Below, one piece after another: positions 34,066-47,905 of a stretch of 64,000 nt of DNA. The DNA lies in the NCBI GenBank assembly GCA_907165275.2, contig OU015662.1:3727501-3791500 (forward strand). The letters run 5' to 3'. The position numbers and the translations under genes are program-made. Source of the stretch: Zygaena filipendulae (taxonomy: Eukaryota; Arthropoda; Insecta; Lepidoptera; Zygaenidae). The notes under the pieces were generated by a model. That model worked only from the letters and a program-made list of their open reading frames with translations, searched no databases and was not told the DNA's origin. How positions within the stretch are numbered: the first letter of the stretch is position 1; each line of letters starts with the position of its first letter.

Positions 34066-35549
34066 TATAGGTAATATAAAATAATGTCCATTAGAAATAA
34101 TATTGGTATCAGCCAAAAAACGGCGTCAAATTATATATTTGTGCATCCATCCAAAGAGAACTAACGGCAATTGACACAACAGACGAAAACGACTTCTGAA
34201 ATAGAAAATAGGACTTCTTTTTGTGTAGGTATCTTTTATATTCTACATTATACGGTAAATCACAAAAAACCAAGGATGTTCCGTATACACAATGCATTAA
34301 AGCACCCATTCACAAAAACCATCAAAAACCAAATGGGAATGTGAAAATTCCTTCATGTTTACAAGGCACGATGTTCAAATATAAGTAGGTGGGTAGTCGC
34401 TCGGAGTATTATATTCTGTCGTACACGAGTGTGCAACTTGCGACGGATCAAGGATCTGGGAACACGAACTTGCTAGGAGGCGGCCAAGAGATCCACTGAC
34501 AGCCCCCTATTTAATAATAGTCCAGCGGTGGGAGATTATCTGCCAGCCCGGCCACACGTCCGCCCAGAGCGCAGCGGCTACTAGCTGTGTCCGCCGTCAT
34601 TATGCAATTGAAACTTAGTGAATTATTACGAACGATAATAATCTTCATAAATAAACAAATTGCGATCGCCGGCACTCTGGGCGGGAGATTGTGCGTCGAT
34701 GTACCTAATATAAATACTTTAAAGAGTTCGCGGTTTTTGCGTTCACCGGCAGCATTGATGTTATAATACTAAATACTCAACAGATAAAATCAGCGATGCA
34801 AAAAAGGAAATAGCGTTCGAATTATGTAGTCGCCTTGGAAATTCGTTGAATCTTATTGAAATATTATTAAAGTTCGGCGACTGACAAAAATGTTTAAACT
34901 TTTTTGGTGTTATTATCTATTTAAAAAAGGAACGGCAAAATTATGATGCCAGAATAAAAATCTGTATTTCTTGTTTCTACTAGTAGGTAGGTATACCTAC
35001 CTACATTTTTTTTTCAACAGCTTTATTCAGAGTCAATTTCAGAATTCCTTCAGGACCTTTTTGCGTTGAAACAGTAACCTTCATTTCAAGATCCTAATTA
35101 AGTACTTGTAACTACATCAGACACGCGGCAGCATGTCAAGCCAAGTTCAAGCAAAGGAACTGGTTAGCCAGCGCCGAGTGTATAATATTATACGAACCAC
35201 TTGGTGCCACTTTTGACCCTTCTATAACTCAAAACCTCTTTAATGTAAACACATAAAACTACGTGTGTTTAATTATATTCATAAGGACATGTAGAAGCTC
35301 AAATTTCATGACAAAAGCTCAAACGGTTATAAAAATATGAAGGTCGAAAAGTCGTAAATTTTAGTACTGACTGACTGACTGACATATCCTAAAACATAAA
35401 TCTAACCTACTTCCAGATGACCTAGAAAGATGAAATTTGGAATCCAACTCCGTAATGTTGTGTAAGCGTAGGAAAAAATCTAAAAATAAAAAAAAGTCAA
35501 AAAATAAATGGTGTCCCCATACAAAAAACTTGTAATATGCGCTAAATAA
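34066..35549. other. Intergenic DNA, repeat fragments
   Basis: No gene. A perfect 22-bp palindrome of the TAGGTA type, centred on TATA, lies at 34983-35004. Sequence around 35310-35540, with a TGAC tetranucleotide run (35365-35385), resembles a dispersed repeat but I cannot bound it. Confidence 0.45.
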
Positions 35550-35818
35550 TATTATGAATTAAACTTAATTTCTTTGCTTTATTGGATACTATAACAATTG
35601 CTATAATTTAAAAATGTGAGAGATGATGTGTGAGATTTAGATTTGACTTGGCCAGTTTTTATCAGATTAAAAAAAAATATAATATTATGTTTAATAACTT
35701 TATAAAATGACTGATGTAATGAAAATTGGCCTACTTAAGATCTCACATTTTTAAATAACAGCAATTGTTGTAGGTATCCAATAAAGCAAAGAAATAAAGT
35801 TAAATACTTGTTCATAAT
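35550..35818. mobile_element. Fold-back element with ~75-bp inverted arms
   Basis: The left arm 35550-35622 (core TTTCTTTGCTTTATTGGATA) recurs inverted at 35741-35818 with a few differences and a short length change. About 118 bp separate the arms. It is non-coding, and the transcript would form a long hairpin. Likely a MITE or fold-back transposon; family unknown. Confidence 0.65.
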
Positions 35819-37877
35819 GTTATTTTGTTCCTATAAATACATATTTCGATTTTGCATATAACTTGGCACTCATTTAGATCTCCATTCTGTTTGCGGCGAA
35901 ACCCATAGCCAAGCATAAATTTTGTATTAAACTTGGCTCTCCTTTTTTACGTTTATGTTTTTGGTGGGATAATATATACAAAATAGGTTTTGTCCGTTTT
36001 GTCAATTTACATGAATTTGAGAACTTTCTCGGGAACTTTTCTGTTACGGGATAGAAAGTATTCTATTAGGTAATATGTTTTTGAGGGACACCTACCATAA
36101 ACTGTAGCTTCCTGTTAGTGATTTTTTTTGGAATCAGTTCAGTAGTTTCAGAGATTAGCCCTGCAAAGAAAAAAAAAACAATCTTTTCTTTTTCACAATA
36201 TAATTTTCACAGCAGTAGTATAGTACGTCTTATCTATGACTAGCTGCTCCCTGCGGTTTCGTTCGCGCCAATTTGTTAAGTACCTATAGGTATACCCTAT
36301 GATACTTAGGACTACCGCAGCTTCCTATATATGTACATATTTGATTCTATACCTTAGTGATTACCTTCTCTCTGCCTGCAGGATAACCAATGTCGCTAGA
36401 GTTTCATAACTTATCAATTATTCCATAAATTTATACCTACTATGTTTCGATAGAGAATAGTGGGCGAATGTTGGGGCTCTAATTGAATTTATGCTATATT
36501 GCCACCGTTCCCAGATGAAACGGCATAAAGCTAATTGATCGATATACGTGGTAGGATACAAGACCTACGTAGTTTGCCTGTAAAAAAAAATGTAATTGAC
36601 CTAGATAGTTATTTTATATGGTAATATTTTATTTTAGTTGTTTTTCTTTATTTCAAAACAAACCATTTTCCGTTACTCACTAGAGAACTCTAAAAGTATC
36701 CTATGAATCCTATGGCACTCAGGAATACTTGCTAAAGAATTTTTAGAAAAAAAAATTCTTTTATTTATTTATTGAAGCCTTATTTATTTCTTATTCTTAT
36801 TAAGTTTATTTTACTGTACTTATCTTACAATGGCGACGCGTTATAATTATAATAATTTGAATATTTAAATATATCGGTTAATTCTTTGGTAAATAGCGAG
36901 ATAATTTTCTATAAGTGCAAATCAATTTTACCGTTAGTCGATAACTAAAAAAAAAACGTACCAACACCTTAATTACTAATCACTAAAACAAACATTCAAT
37001 TATTTAACAGACAAGAGAGCACGAAGCTTCGTAAAAACTCGCGCTAAAAAACCGTATCTTCAGTCTCAATTTTATTTCTTAATTATAGACCGTTTCATAG
37101 AAGTCTTCGGACAAAACAATTTGACGAGCGGGTTTGCTTGTCTTCATGTTCACTACCAAAAAAATTCTTATAACACAGGAAATAGAGTTGAATTTACAAT
37201 AAATCGTTACGTTTATTTCATGTGCCTTCGTAAATAGCATCCTCAATAATTACACGGTGAAGGGGTTATCGGAATTTCATACATTGTATTTACATTATCT
37301 AGAGATCAGGCTTTCATTAAATTGTCCATAATGATTTCTTGCAAAAAAAAAAAACCTCTTTGATGTTTATTTTAACAAAATTGCTAAAGATAAGCTTAAA
37401 TGTTTAAAGGATCTATTTGACTTTAACGAATCTCTTTCACACATTCACGATAAAAAACGTAATAATGATGATGAGAAAATATTTTCCAAAGCTTTAAGCC
37501 GTAAAACACTGCACATAATGTCCAACGCAGACAGAGTTAAGCCTCCAGTCTAATTTGAAAACACCAGACGTATAAATTACCTTTTAATCCAACAATTGGG
37601 CGGAGGGATCGTTGTCTGTGAATTCGTAGTTCCTGCTAGCTACGCAACCGGCAAAACTTTTGATTCTTTTAAATCCAGGCGTACGGCAGTGCGCCGGGCC
37701 AAGTCCTATTATAATATTATAATAGGTTTTTTTTATTTGTAACTAAAAATAACTCTACTAAAACTAATCAAGAAAGTTAGCTAGAATAAATTCTTCTTCT
37801 TAGAAATAAGCTTATACAACAAATTTATTACCTACATAATATTATAATATTATTAGGTATACAATACTCAAGCTTTT
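35819..37877. other. Intergenic DNA with Helitron scrap
   Basis: No gene recognised. At 36240-36300 the minus strand shows a Helitron 3' end (CTAG at 36240-36243 preceded by A, then the degenerate hairpin region). The remainder is AT-rich with small T and A runs. Confidence 0.45.
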
Positions 37878-38121
37878 TATAATAATAATAATGTTTGGAG
37901 GCTTGGACATTATCGCACAGCGCCACCTGGTCCCCAACTAAGCAAAGCTTGTACCATGGACTGATAAAACCCTTATTTTTTTTTTGTTGTATACGTATAC
38001 CTACTTATACTGTATACACCAATGTTCATTGATCACATAAATATTCACCTTGATGTGGGGATCGAACCCGCGACACTCGGCGTAGCGTCAATCGGTTACC
38101 TAACCACTACACCAACGATGC
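37878..38121 (-). mobile_element. tRNA-derived SINE
   Basis: Read on the minus strand, an RNA polymerase III A box (TGGTGTAGTGG, 38114-38104) and B box (GGTTCGATCCC, 38068-38058) sit at tRNA-like spacing near the 5' end. A unique body follows, with the phrase AAGCTTTGCTTAGTTGGGG, then a (TTA)n tail at 37878-37892. This is the build of a widespread lepidopteran SINE. It is not a functional tRNA, because the folded body is disrupted and no intact acceptor stem is seen. Confidence 0.8.
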
Positions 38122-39658
38122 AAATTTTATGCTCACGTCTTCAGAACATGTTTGCTTAATACATATCCCTGTGGACATTTGTCGCGTGAAATCTCCTCGA
38201 GTGACGTACAATACGCACCATCCGACATAATGCCTTGCCCTGCCCTAGCCTCGCCGACCCGACACCGCCTGCCTCTCATCTCCGCCGACCGCTATCAGCT
38301 CAGAGTTGCCACACCGTAAAAGGTCCATTGCGAATGTAAAGCTATGTAATTGTGTTCTCATAATATCCATGTTGTTTGTGCACTCGAACAATAATACCGA
38401 TCGCCTCGACGATACTGGCATAATGTTCGGTAATTGACGTCAAATTTTCATCTTTGCATTTATTTATCATTGTTCTGTGTAATTTTATTGCGATACCCAA
38501 TAAGTTCAAGTATTAACGATGGTTTGCTTTATAAATTATGGGTAAGGAGAATAATCGATATTTGCTTTTAGCCAGTGGGTATACATTCTATTTGCCATTA
38601 TCATTAGTATGACTGATTTTTAATTTCATCAATGTGAATGTTGCATATTAAGTTTGACACTTACTCATCGGTACATACTAACAACAAAAACTAGTAAATT
38701 CCGTATTCCATGTGAAGATTACGCTCTTAGTTATAAAAACGAATTAACGAAAGTAGTCTATTATACTTACACATTTCATATGTCATAATCCGTTTATTAC
38801 ATCTGTCAGTATTACGCGTTGCGTGATTCGGATCAATTTACATGTTTTTTAAGTGTAGGTGGTAGAAAGAAGGCATGTAGCTTATACTTACCTATATGAG
38901 GACTACTGTCTTGTTATTTTTTCTAACAGCTAATAACGAGTTATTACCTACTAACAAGAACGATCGTAATGAAACAATTCTTTGTATGAAAGAAATTTTC
39001 TTTTAAATCGCTCTAGTTGATGAAACTCCCGAGTCGAGTGTTAAAAGAACGCGTGAATTTATTTGTCACAGCATAAAATAAGAAAAAATTATCTGTAAGC
39101 AATGAAGCGTTAATTGAATTAATCGAAATCAGTTTTGGGAGCTGAGCAGAACGAGTGGCTGGTAGCACGTATAGCGATTTGTCACGGACGTGGTCGTGTC
39201 CGTGGCAGAGTGTCCGTGTCTGTGGTCCGTGTCGTGCGGTGTCACCCGGCCTTGTACCTGGGAATACCGGGACTTCCGACAGCCGGCCATTCATTCATTC
39301 ATCACGAAATCGATCGACGATCGACGCTCTAAGATATCGATTACTGCACGAATGCCCTTATGTAGAGCCTTTTGAAATTCATTCACAAACACTGTCCGCC
39401 ACAAGATGCGATCCAATTTTTTTTATATAGAATAACTTTCTTCATATTTGAATATAGAATTATTATAGATAACGACAAACGCTGGGTACGTACCTACTTA
39501 ATACCAGCGTTTCAAGTTCCTCTATAAATTCTCCGCTGACCACTTGGTACGAGGGAACTCGTTATGTCTAAATGAATAAAATTGATTGCTTATACAAACT
39601 GTGCGCCCAAATACTCAGCCATCACAATAAATAAGAGCCTTGGGTGAAAAAAAAAAGC
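38122..39658. other. Intergenic DNA, nothing recognised
   Basis: No gene. CpG-rich, more balanced sequence at 39130-39340 contains several overlapping short ORFs on both strands, none of which I recognise. Confidence 0.45.
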
Positions 39659-39758
39659 TATAAAAGCATGGCCAGTGAAGAGGGCGGCGCGGCGGCGCGG
39701 GCGCAGACGGAGCACGCCGCTGGCCGAAGTCGGACCCGAGCCGACCTTGGCGCGCTCT
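39659..39758 (+). promoter_or_regulatory. GC-rich island, candidate promoter or first exon
   Basis: TATAAAAG (39659-39666) is followed at once by GCATGGCC, an ATG (39668) in good context, and 90 bp of GC-rich open frame (MASEEGGAAARAQTEHAAG...). The frame reaches a GTAAGA donor at 39759. The TATA lies too near the ATG to drive it by itself, so either transcription starts elsewhere or the ATG is incidental. No product is recognised. Confidence 0.25.
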
Positions 39759-39839
39759 GTAAGACAAGTCGATTTTGTTATTTGTTTATACACAACACTA
39801 CCTGTTCACAGCGCCCGCGCAGCCGCGGGGTGTGTGATG

Positions 39840-39841
39840 CG

Positions 39842-39884
<43 letters not shown>

Positions 39885-39885
39885 A
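39840..39885. repeat. (CA)n microsatellite
   Basis: ACATACACAT followed by about a dozen AC dinucleotides and ACAAACACACATG. Confidence 0.9.
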
Positions 39886-41822
39886 TGAGCCGCTTCCCCC
39901 ACTTCTAGCGTTCGCGGCTCGTCTCCTCCGATGTCTCGAATTGCTCAGATATTTTACGGCGATTTTTGTAATGAACCTCCATTTATTGTGGCTCCGGATT
40001 GTCGATCACGAATTCGACTTTATGGAGAGAAATGGATGGTTGTTCACGAAAACTAAAAAAAAAAACAACAAGACACAAATGTAGAGATCGACTTATTTGA
40101 TCCAATTAAAAAAAATATATAAATACCGTAACAAAATTTATGTCTTAGAAAGCTATATTTAAAAGTTTCTTTAAACAAATACGTATAAATCTTTGAATAA
40201 AGTATCGGAGACGTGACGTTTCGAACATATTTTATGCTGTGGATATTGCTTTTAGTTGCTTGGTATAGATGAAGCTGTCGTCTTCGTATTGTATAATTCG
40301 CTCGTTTGACATTTTGTATAATATTAAGTGCAGAAAATGCATTGTAGTGGGGTTCCCCGCATTATCAATTGGTAGGTAGCATTGTCACTTCGTTGTGAAA
40401 ACAGTTCAAACCTAACCTAAACGTCGTTGTATGTAAATACGAAAAAGTGGCATTTTCTTTGTCATCGTTATATGAAATGCCGGCCGCTTGTGAACGGGTG
40501 TATCACACAATTTGGCTGTAACGTTCTTATAAGGTAAGCGATAGTGGAACAGTTTTTAGGCAATAAGAAATTGTGACGGGCCCCCGCATCGACAAAGCCA
40601 CGGAAGCTGTTCCTAAACGCCATAAAAATGTTTCACCGCAGGCGGCGACGCTACCTGACAAGGATACCTACGTGGTTGTGTAGTAGCCTCTTGATCCGGT
40701 CCGATCCCCTACACTATTTACTTTCAAATATTGTCAGTATTATCTACTTAAATGTGTTTCGTAACACGTTCGGCAGATACGGGAAACTGTAGAGAACTTT
40801 TTTAAAATCCGATAACTTTTTCTCAGACGGTTCTCTTTGAATCGTGACAGGGGAGCCGATCGAGCCTTATTGGGATAAAGTCGTTCTCAGATACTCCTTT
40901 GACTATCGAAAGACTGAAGTTAATAAAAACAATTGACTCGGAGACGCGTCACTCGAAAATTTGTGACGCGACAAAATGATTGAAAGATTTTCTCTGTTTG
41001 CTATAATGGCGATTTGTTTTTTGCTGTCATAAATATTGTCCAAACGCGAGTGGTTCGTGACCTTTGTTTAAAATCACTATTGCGATTACCTGGAATGATT
41101 TAGACAGCCATTACTGGGTCGTCCGCAGATGGGTTGTTCTTGAATTACGGTCTCCTCGATGGCTTGTTGGTTTTGTACCGACGTTGGTTCGATAGTAATT
41201 ATGAGATCATGTTTCATAGTTATCTATTGGTTTCGAACTCTTCGAAGTCTCAATTATGAATCATCGATTATCGTTCATCTCAGGAGAGTTATGTGCGACG
41301 GTACTCTATTATGATCGTCTTTCATAGTCTTTAAAGTTTATTAACCTCTCATCAATATGCTCATAACTGACGGATTTATGTTCCATCGAGGTTTTTGATA
41401 GATATTTATCGAGTTTAGAGTTTACATAAAGTTAGTACCTACTCATGAGACATAATAGACTAGAAGCTGTGCCATTATAGATGTCTGATAAATCCACTAT
41501 ACAGTAACGTCTTAGGCAGTCGTGACCTATTTAAAAACAAATACACAATATTAACATCGGCTTAAGTATCTCAAATTATATGCTCTTTAGCCCGAAATTA
41601 CAGTCTCGATAGAGACTATGAAATTGTTATGATCGTTTTTTATGCCGTTGAGTAAATAAAGTTTAAACTGATAAAATATGTTAGGTAAGTATACCTGTAC
41701 AAAATTAGTGAATATTATGAAAAACCAAAGTACATCCTATTATAATAAACACTTTCCTTGAAAAACCTGTTATTTATAGGTTTTAATTGTCAAATAAATA
41801 GAAAAACTTAAAAGAAATAATC
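39886..41822. other. Intergenic DNA, nothing recognised
   Basis: No gene or bounded element. Balanced composition in places (40560-40700, 41080-41170) could reflect regulatory DNA. Confidence 0.4.
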
Positions 41823-42064
41823 TAACCGCCGCACTCAGAGTCGATTTTAATGATTACTTAGTTAAGTATAGATTTTTAAAACAAAACTGCCGCAATCAGA
41901 CAAGTTTGATAAAAAATGTTAGTTGGCGTTTAACTAATTAAGTTACATCTCATTAAATTCCAATTAACATTAATTTACTGAACTTCTCTGATTGCGGCAG
42001 TTTTGTTTTAAAAATCTATACTTAACTAAGTAATCATTAAAGTCGACTCTGAGTGCGGCCGTTA
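41823..42064. mobile_element. Fold-back MITE with 84-bp inverted arms
   Basis: Arms 41823-41906 and 41981-42064 are inverted copies differing at only a few positions by eye. Each outer end reads TAAC...GCCGCACTCAGAG and each inner end has ACTGCCGCAATCAGA. The loop is 74 bp. It is non-coding. Exact termini and target duplication are ambiguous because of the TAA/TTA edges. Confidence 0.8.
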
Positions 42065-45000
42065 AACCCATAATATTGCCGTGTAATCAGTAATCGCTAA
42101 ATATATTTTGTGCAAATTCATACAGTGACCGGAAATGGATATTAAATTTTTAATCGGAAAATAAAACATAACACGAACATTTAAATAAAACTCATGCTTT
42201 TTTGAACACAATGGGGTAAGTGCACGGGTAAGTGTACAAGTAAGTGCAACACAACTACAAGTGTAAAGACGCTCGCGTGACTGGTCGGACACGATGCGTC
42301 CACGCTGCCCGCCCGACCGTCAGTCCGCTGTCACGACACATTTTGACATTTACCCTAACAAATATAGAAGTTATTTTCGTTCGGGATTCGCTTTACGCAA
42401 ATAATAGATACTAGCGCAAAACAATTTTCGTATATCGGAATGTTTTAAAACAATTTTTCTTCGATAAACATAAACCGACATTGTGCAGTAGAGATGAAGT
42501 AATTCCACATGAAGCTATCGCCATGCATCTAGGCGATAATATAGGAAATTGCCCAGAAAGCAATCGAGTCGGATTTTACAGCTACCGGTTAAAATTCAAT
42601 AATCAATTGACTTGCGCGCATTCATTGATCAGTATTAGATAGGCGGCTGACTCTATATAGTAAAAACTCAATCAATGCCCACGAAATTTACAAGGCAGTT
42701 AATATTTAATTTAATGTTTTGTCGATTGCCGTGATGGCTGTGTGCGTGAGGTTGTCCGTATACAGTAATTATTTGTGGCGGGTCGGGCTCGGCGCCCGCG
42801 CTGCCCTGGTGGTCCGCACTCTACATTCCCCTCTCGCCTCCGCCCGCGCTCTAGAGAAAAACTCTCCTATACACCTCCAGACCTTGTACCACGATCGTAC
42901 TCTTTTCGATCAGCAACGAACGAGACAGTTTATAGAAGTTACCGCGTTATCTCTTATTTGTTTAGAACGGTACCGTTTCCATAACAGATCGTAAGCATCT
43001 TCCCACGGGCGGACACTTAGAGCGGTGTAATAAAAACAATTGGCTCTAAACATAACATAAAATTAAACCATTCTTTGGGATTTGTCTCAATAAGTTCATG
43101 AGTGCCTTTAGTACAATAGTGTAAGTAGAATATAAGCAATATAATAGAAATAAATATTTATGTTTTAGTTATAGGGTTAACAACATGTATAATGCAATGA
43201 GAATTTCTCACTGGCGCGGTGAGAAGCGCGCCTCAGTCGCGTCCTCGGAGTGAAGCACTGCTTCTTTTGTCTACCTTTATTTGCTTGTCACTCAAAGCGC
43301 CTCTACTGAACGCGTGCGTTAAAGCCACGACAATGTACCTCTTTGTCAGAGGCTTTAGTGACCTTTAGAACTGTAAATTTCTCTGTCATGCATAAAAACA
43401 TATGTTTATGTGTAACACTGACGGAGAGACTCATTGTTGTTTCAATAGGCTTTGGTCTCACCGGCCCAACAATTAAACCTGCAATTTTTATTGCACGGTC
43501 GCTTATTTATGGCACGCAGCAATAATTGCTGGAACAAATTAAAGAAATTGTTTTCACGTAAGAAACTATTGATATGATATAGGTACCTAAGTATGTTCTT
43601 TATGTTATATTGAAATCAGATACATTTTAGAGTTTAATACTGGCTGACTGATATTCGATTACGTACAGCAGTTGTCTTAATTAGTTATGTAGATTTTTCT
43701 AGATTGATAAATGAATTTAGCAATAAAACAAGATGTAATAAATCTTGATGTGGTGTGTTATTATTGACTAAACTCGTTGGCGGTCAAATGAACGCCGACA
43801 AATACATATAAAGATTCATTTTAGAAACGATAGATGAAAAGAAATAATTGATATTATAGTAATTAAAAGTAAACGTAATAAACAAAGAGCGCGTAAGATT
43901 TATAGGTGTCTTTCGGTCGAAAACGTTCTTGAGAAAGCATTCGATTGTCTTTAACATTTTCCATAGTTACCTAAAACAAAAATAATAAAATTGCAAGTAG
44001 TTGCAAGAATTTTGTGTAAGCCTTTGTTAGCGTCAAACAAACCCTTTTTCCTGAACTCTTAAGTATATTGTTTCCTAGAAAATATTTTACGAATGTTAAC
44101 AGCAATTTTAGCCGTTATATTTTGCAACATTTTCACCGAAAGCATCGCGCAAAAAACTAGCTAATTGTAGAGTTTTATTTGACGCAATAAAAATCACCTC
44201 TTTTGCCCTTTTTAAAAAAATAACGGTTTCAGAGTTTTGCGCAGATTCAGAACGTACCTTTCTATTGTTATTAACTTATTTGTCTGTACAATATTCGCAA
44301 CTCTTTATTGAACCCTTGCCTTTCGGCTTGTCTGCAATAAATGACTAGTAAATCTTTCTGTGTCTTAATAGGTAATTTTTTTAAGTGTTTTTAAGCGATA
44401 AGTCCGCAGAAAAGAAAAGGTTTTCTAGCTAAGTAGGTACTGCGAACACCGAAGAAATCAAATTCTTTAACCAGTTCCGTTTAAGATAATTAAAAAATAA
44501 CAATAATAAATAGTTGAAAAGGCTTAAACTTAAAGGAATTCGAAGTCGAAAGGAATAAAAGGAAACATGCGCCTCTGGACCATAATTCCTCTGTTGCGAT
44601 CGAGAATGCAGCATCCGAATCTGATGTCTGATAAGGAAAGACCGACTCATGCGACTCTGTGGAAAGATTCATTGCTATTGACAACATTTCGAAGCACTTT
44701 TACTCCATTATTTTAAGCCTTTACACCATTTTAATGTATAAGTAGCATTGAAATAGAAGAGATTAGGATCAGATCTATCATACAGATCTCGTCGAATCAA
44801 GTTCATGTAAGGAAAGGTTTAAAGGTCGGAGTAATATTTTTGCGCGTGTCGATCTAGGAATTCTGTTAAAGTCAGCGAAAGAAATAGTACTTGTTCTTTT
44901 TGTTTTTGTCGGAGCTAACATCAATGGTCTTAAAGTGAAAATTATTACGTATTCCAAAATTTTGTTGATTGTTTATCAAATACGTATTATTCCGTGTGTG

Positions 45001-47819
45001 CATTTCGTATTGACATTTGACGCATCGTGGAGTTTACACCAAACTTTTGTTGGTTTATCATATGATAGAATTTCGGTTTCACAAACATTTGTTGAAGATT
45101 AAACTACTTAAGAGTATTTGCTCCTTAAGAGATATATCATTTATTATAAGAGGTTTATTGATAACTCTGTAATAATAGTAAAGCCACTATGAAATTTGCA
45201 TTTGTTTTAATAGTAATAGCATAGCCTGTTCATGGTATGACTTCTGAATGGTGTTCCAAAGGTCGTAACTTGTAATTAGGCAAACAATATCCAATGTTGT
45301 CAAGCGCATGCTGATCTTTACGCAGGGTTATTAGCTTCAAAGAAACAGCGAAGATAACGACTATCAATGCGAAATTCAGAAAAGCGATTGACATTTTGGG
45401 ATATCAAAAAGAATACAAACTACTTATTTTGTCTATAGGATATAAGATGGATATTATTAATATTAGTAATGTAAGAGGAATCTTATTTTCTTTATTGTAT
45501 ACGTCCGTCCTTAGTAGTATACCTAACATGAATCATCTTTTGTATGCAGGATATGTCAACGTCCATCAAGATCTATGGCATCTAGTCTAGTCACACCGAA
45601 TTTACTAATTCTTAAGGCCGTTCGACAAACAGGTTTTCAATTTCGTTAACATATTACCATTTCTAAGCCGACCGACTGCGTGTCCTCTTGAGAACGTTTT
45701 TTTTTTAATTTTAGCGTATCACGAAGACAAATCTCACAACAGATCCTAGAGTTGACTCGCACCGGCTTCTTTATCCTTGCCACAAAGGACGTAATAACCA
45801 TATCAAACAGCGTGTCCCTTCGCCGCAACGCATACGTATGGTCCGGAATTGTATACGAGAAACGCCTTTATCGTGGTACGTTACATTAATATAAGTAAAG
45901 AAATGCGTTTTGTTTCCGCCGGGGCGAGACTGTCATACATAATGCTCTGCAGTGTACGGCCCTTGAATATTTGACACGTTTTTAAATAGGCGAGCCTTTG
46001 TGTTCTCCTTGTACAATTCCAGTGGCATAGCATTTTTGCATACATGAAAACTAATCTCATTTCTTTCAATTTGCAAAAAAGAACAACGGTCTAGGCGAGT
46101 ATTTTGGTAAGGAATGTTGACGAATAGATAAATTTTAATACCTAATGCACGTACCTAATTATTTAATGATTTATGACCCCACAAGTCACCAAAAGACTTT
46201 TATCTTTGTTGTTTTCCATGAAAACCTCATTATATTAAAGCTGATAATATTTAAATGTCCCATATAACAGGTAAACGTCGCATAGACGGGCGTGCCACAG
46301 CGTACCGTGGGTAGGTACGTGAGGGGCTTGAGAACTATACAGATCGACCCCGCACATAATTTTAGAGCTCCGAGTCCTTTGTGCAGCTCGTCATTGTTAT
46401 TAAAGTAATCACGGCCGCCCTCCATCGCGGTCCCAATCGAAACATTATAGGATATAAACAAAAGAAAGCAAGAGGAATTCAATGAAAAGCCATTATGTCG
46501 CCGTGGAGGGCTCTCCACTGTGCCTGTTGTCTCAATATTTTTCTTCGTGGATGAAGTTGACGTGTCATTCTCTCGCGTCGTTCAAAAATGCCGCACGGAA
46601 TTCTGAAGTGCCCTCGATAATGGCCGATATTTATGGCCTTCGGATTATGTTATTTGAACGTCTGAGGACCGAATTATTATTAGTGGAAGAAAAACAAAAC
46701 ACGAATGTCACGTGTCATACGCATTTGACTGTTGGGTGCTCGGTGTATACAAATCCTATTATTTGAAGTAAGCTTCAATGAAGGATTTAGTTGTATTGCA
46801 GTAATTTACAGGGTCTGATCCGACAGACGGTTAATGCGTTTATGGGCGGTGCGTTTGAGTGTCCATTTGAATGTCCCGTGGGTCCACGTAACTGTCAGAT
46901 TACACTTGAAGCGATCAGGTTTGCACAAAAATTGTTAAATTCAAAATATTAATATTCAAATGAACTATGTAACATCCATTGATATAAAAAAGGAAAGTCA
47001 TCCTTTGGTATAAATTAAACTTTTGATAAATTAGAAAGATTGACACTTATCAAAGTACTGTAGGTAATAATTATAGAGAAAATATTGCTCAAAAATCAAA
47101 CTCTAATAAGCAATTTATTTTTATAGCATTATTAAAGATGTTAAACCTACATATAAAATGTAATCCTATACAATAAATAAGCGTAAATTAATAAAATCAT
47201 AACAAATATTCGATCGTCGTCCATATTTATTGGTTATTTTTTATTATGCAAATAACGTAACGTTTTAGGTAACAAAAATTATGATCACAATATTTGGACT
47301 GGAGATACATAATAATATATAGGTATAAGTGGTGTTGTGACGGCGTCGGCAGAGACGACAGTTGCGGTATACTCACATGTTCTTTTATAATATTCCAAAC
47401 TTAATTCACCATAACGCGTAAGAGTACTAATAAAATGTGAAATATATTCACGTGCCTCGCTTACATTGGAGTGTAGTCATGTTTAGAAACTCATAAGAAC
47501 ATTGTGCCCGACGAAAATACTTCCCATTCTCGACCGAGAATGTTTTAAGGAAACATACGTCGAGGAAGCCTAATCGTAAATACCAGATTGTATCGTTTGT
47601 AGGCAATTTAGGTTTTGAACGGAATGTTTTATTGCCATAAGTGTATGTGTGCGGACGCAACCGAAACACATTTGCGCACCTACGTGAGTTATGAACTCAG
47701 TGGAACTAATTTAGAATTTTGAAGCTATATGGGAACAAAAAATCGTGTTAAGCATCAAGACAATACGATAATTGAAGTGTCCGTTTACAACTTATGAATT
47801 TTTTGGTCTAGATGTTTTT
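42065..47819. other. Intergenic DNA with GC patches
   Basis: No gene recognised. A GC-rich patch at 42775-42860 carries two overlapping ORFs without known content. Balanced stretches at 45650-45860 and 46260-46700 contain open frames up to 110 codons on opposite strands, none recognisable; they may be conserved non-coding DNA. The rest is AT-rich. Confidence 0.4.
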
Positions 47820-47868
47820 AGGGTTCCGTAGCCAAATGACAAAAAATGGAACCCTTGTGGATTCGTCA

Positions 47869-47905
<37 letters not shown>

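Noticed and set aside
38058..38114. A functional tRNA gene
   Set aside because: A and B boxes are present but no acceptor stem closes and the body continues into a SINE with a TTA tail.
46186..46766. Opposed frames of 110 and 94 codons
   Set aside because: No recognisable motif, no splice context that convinces, and similar lengths on both strands.
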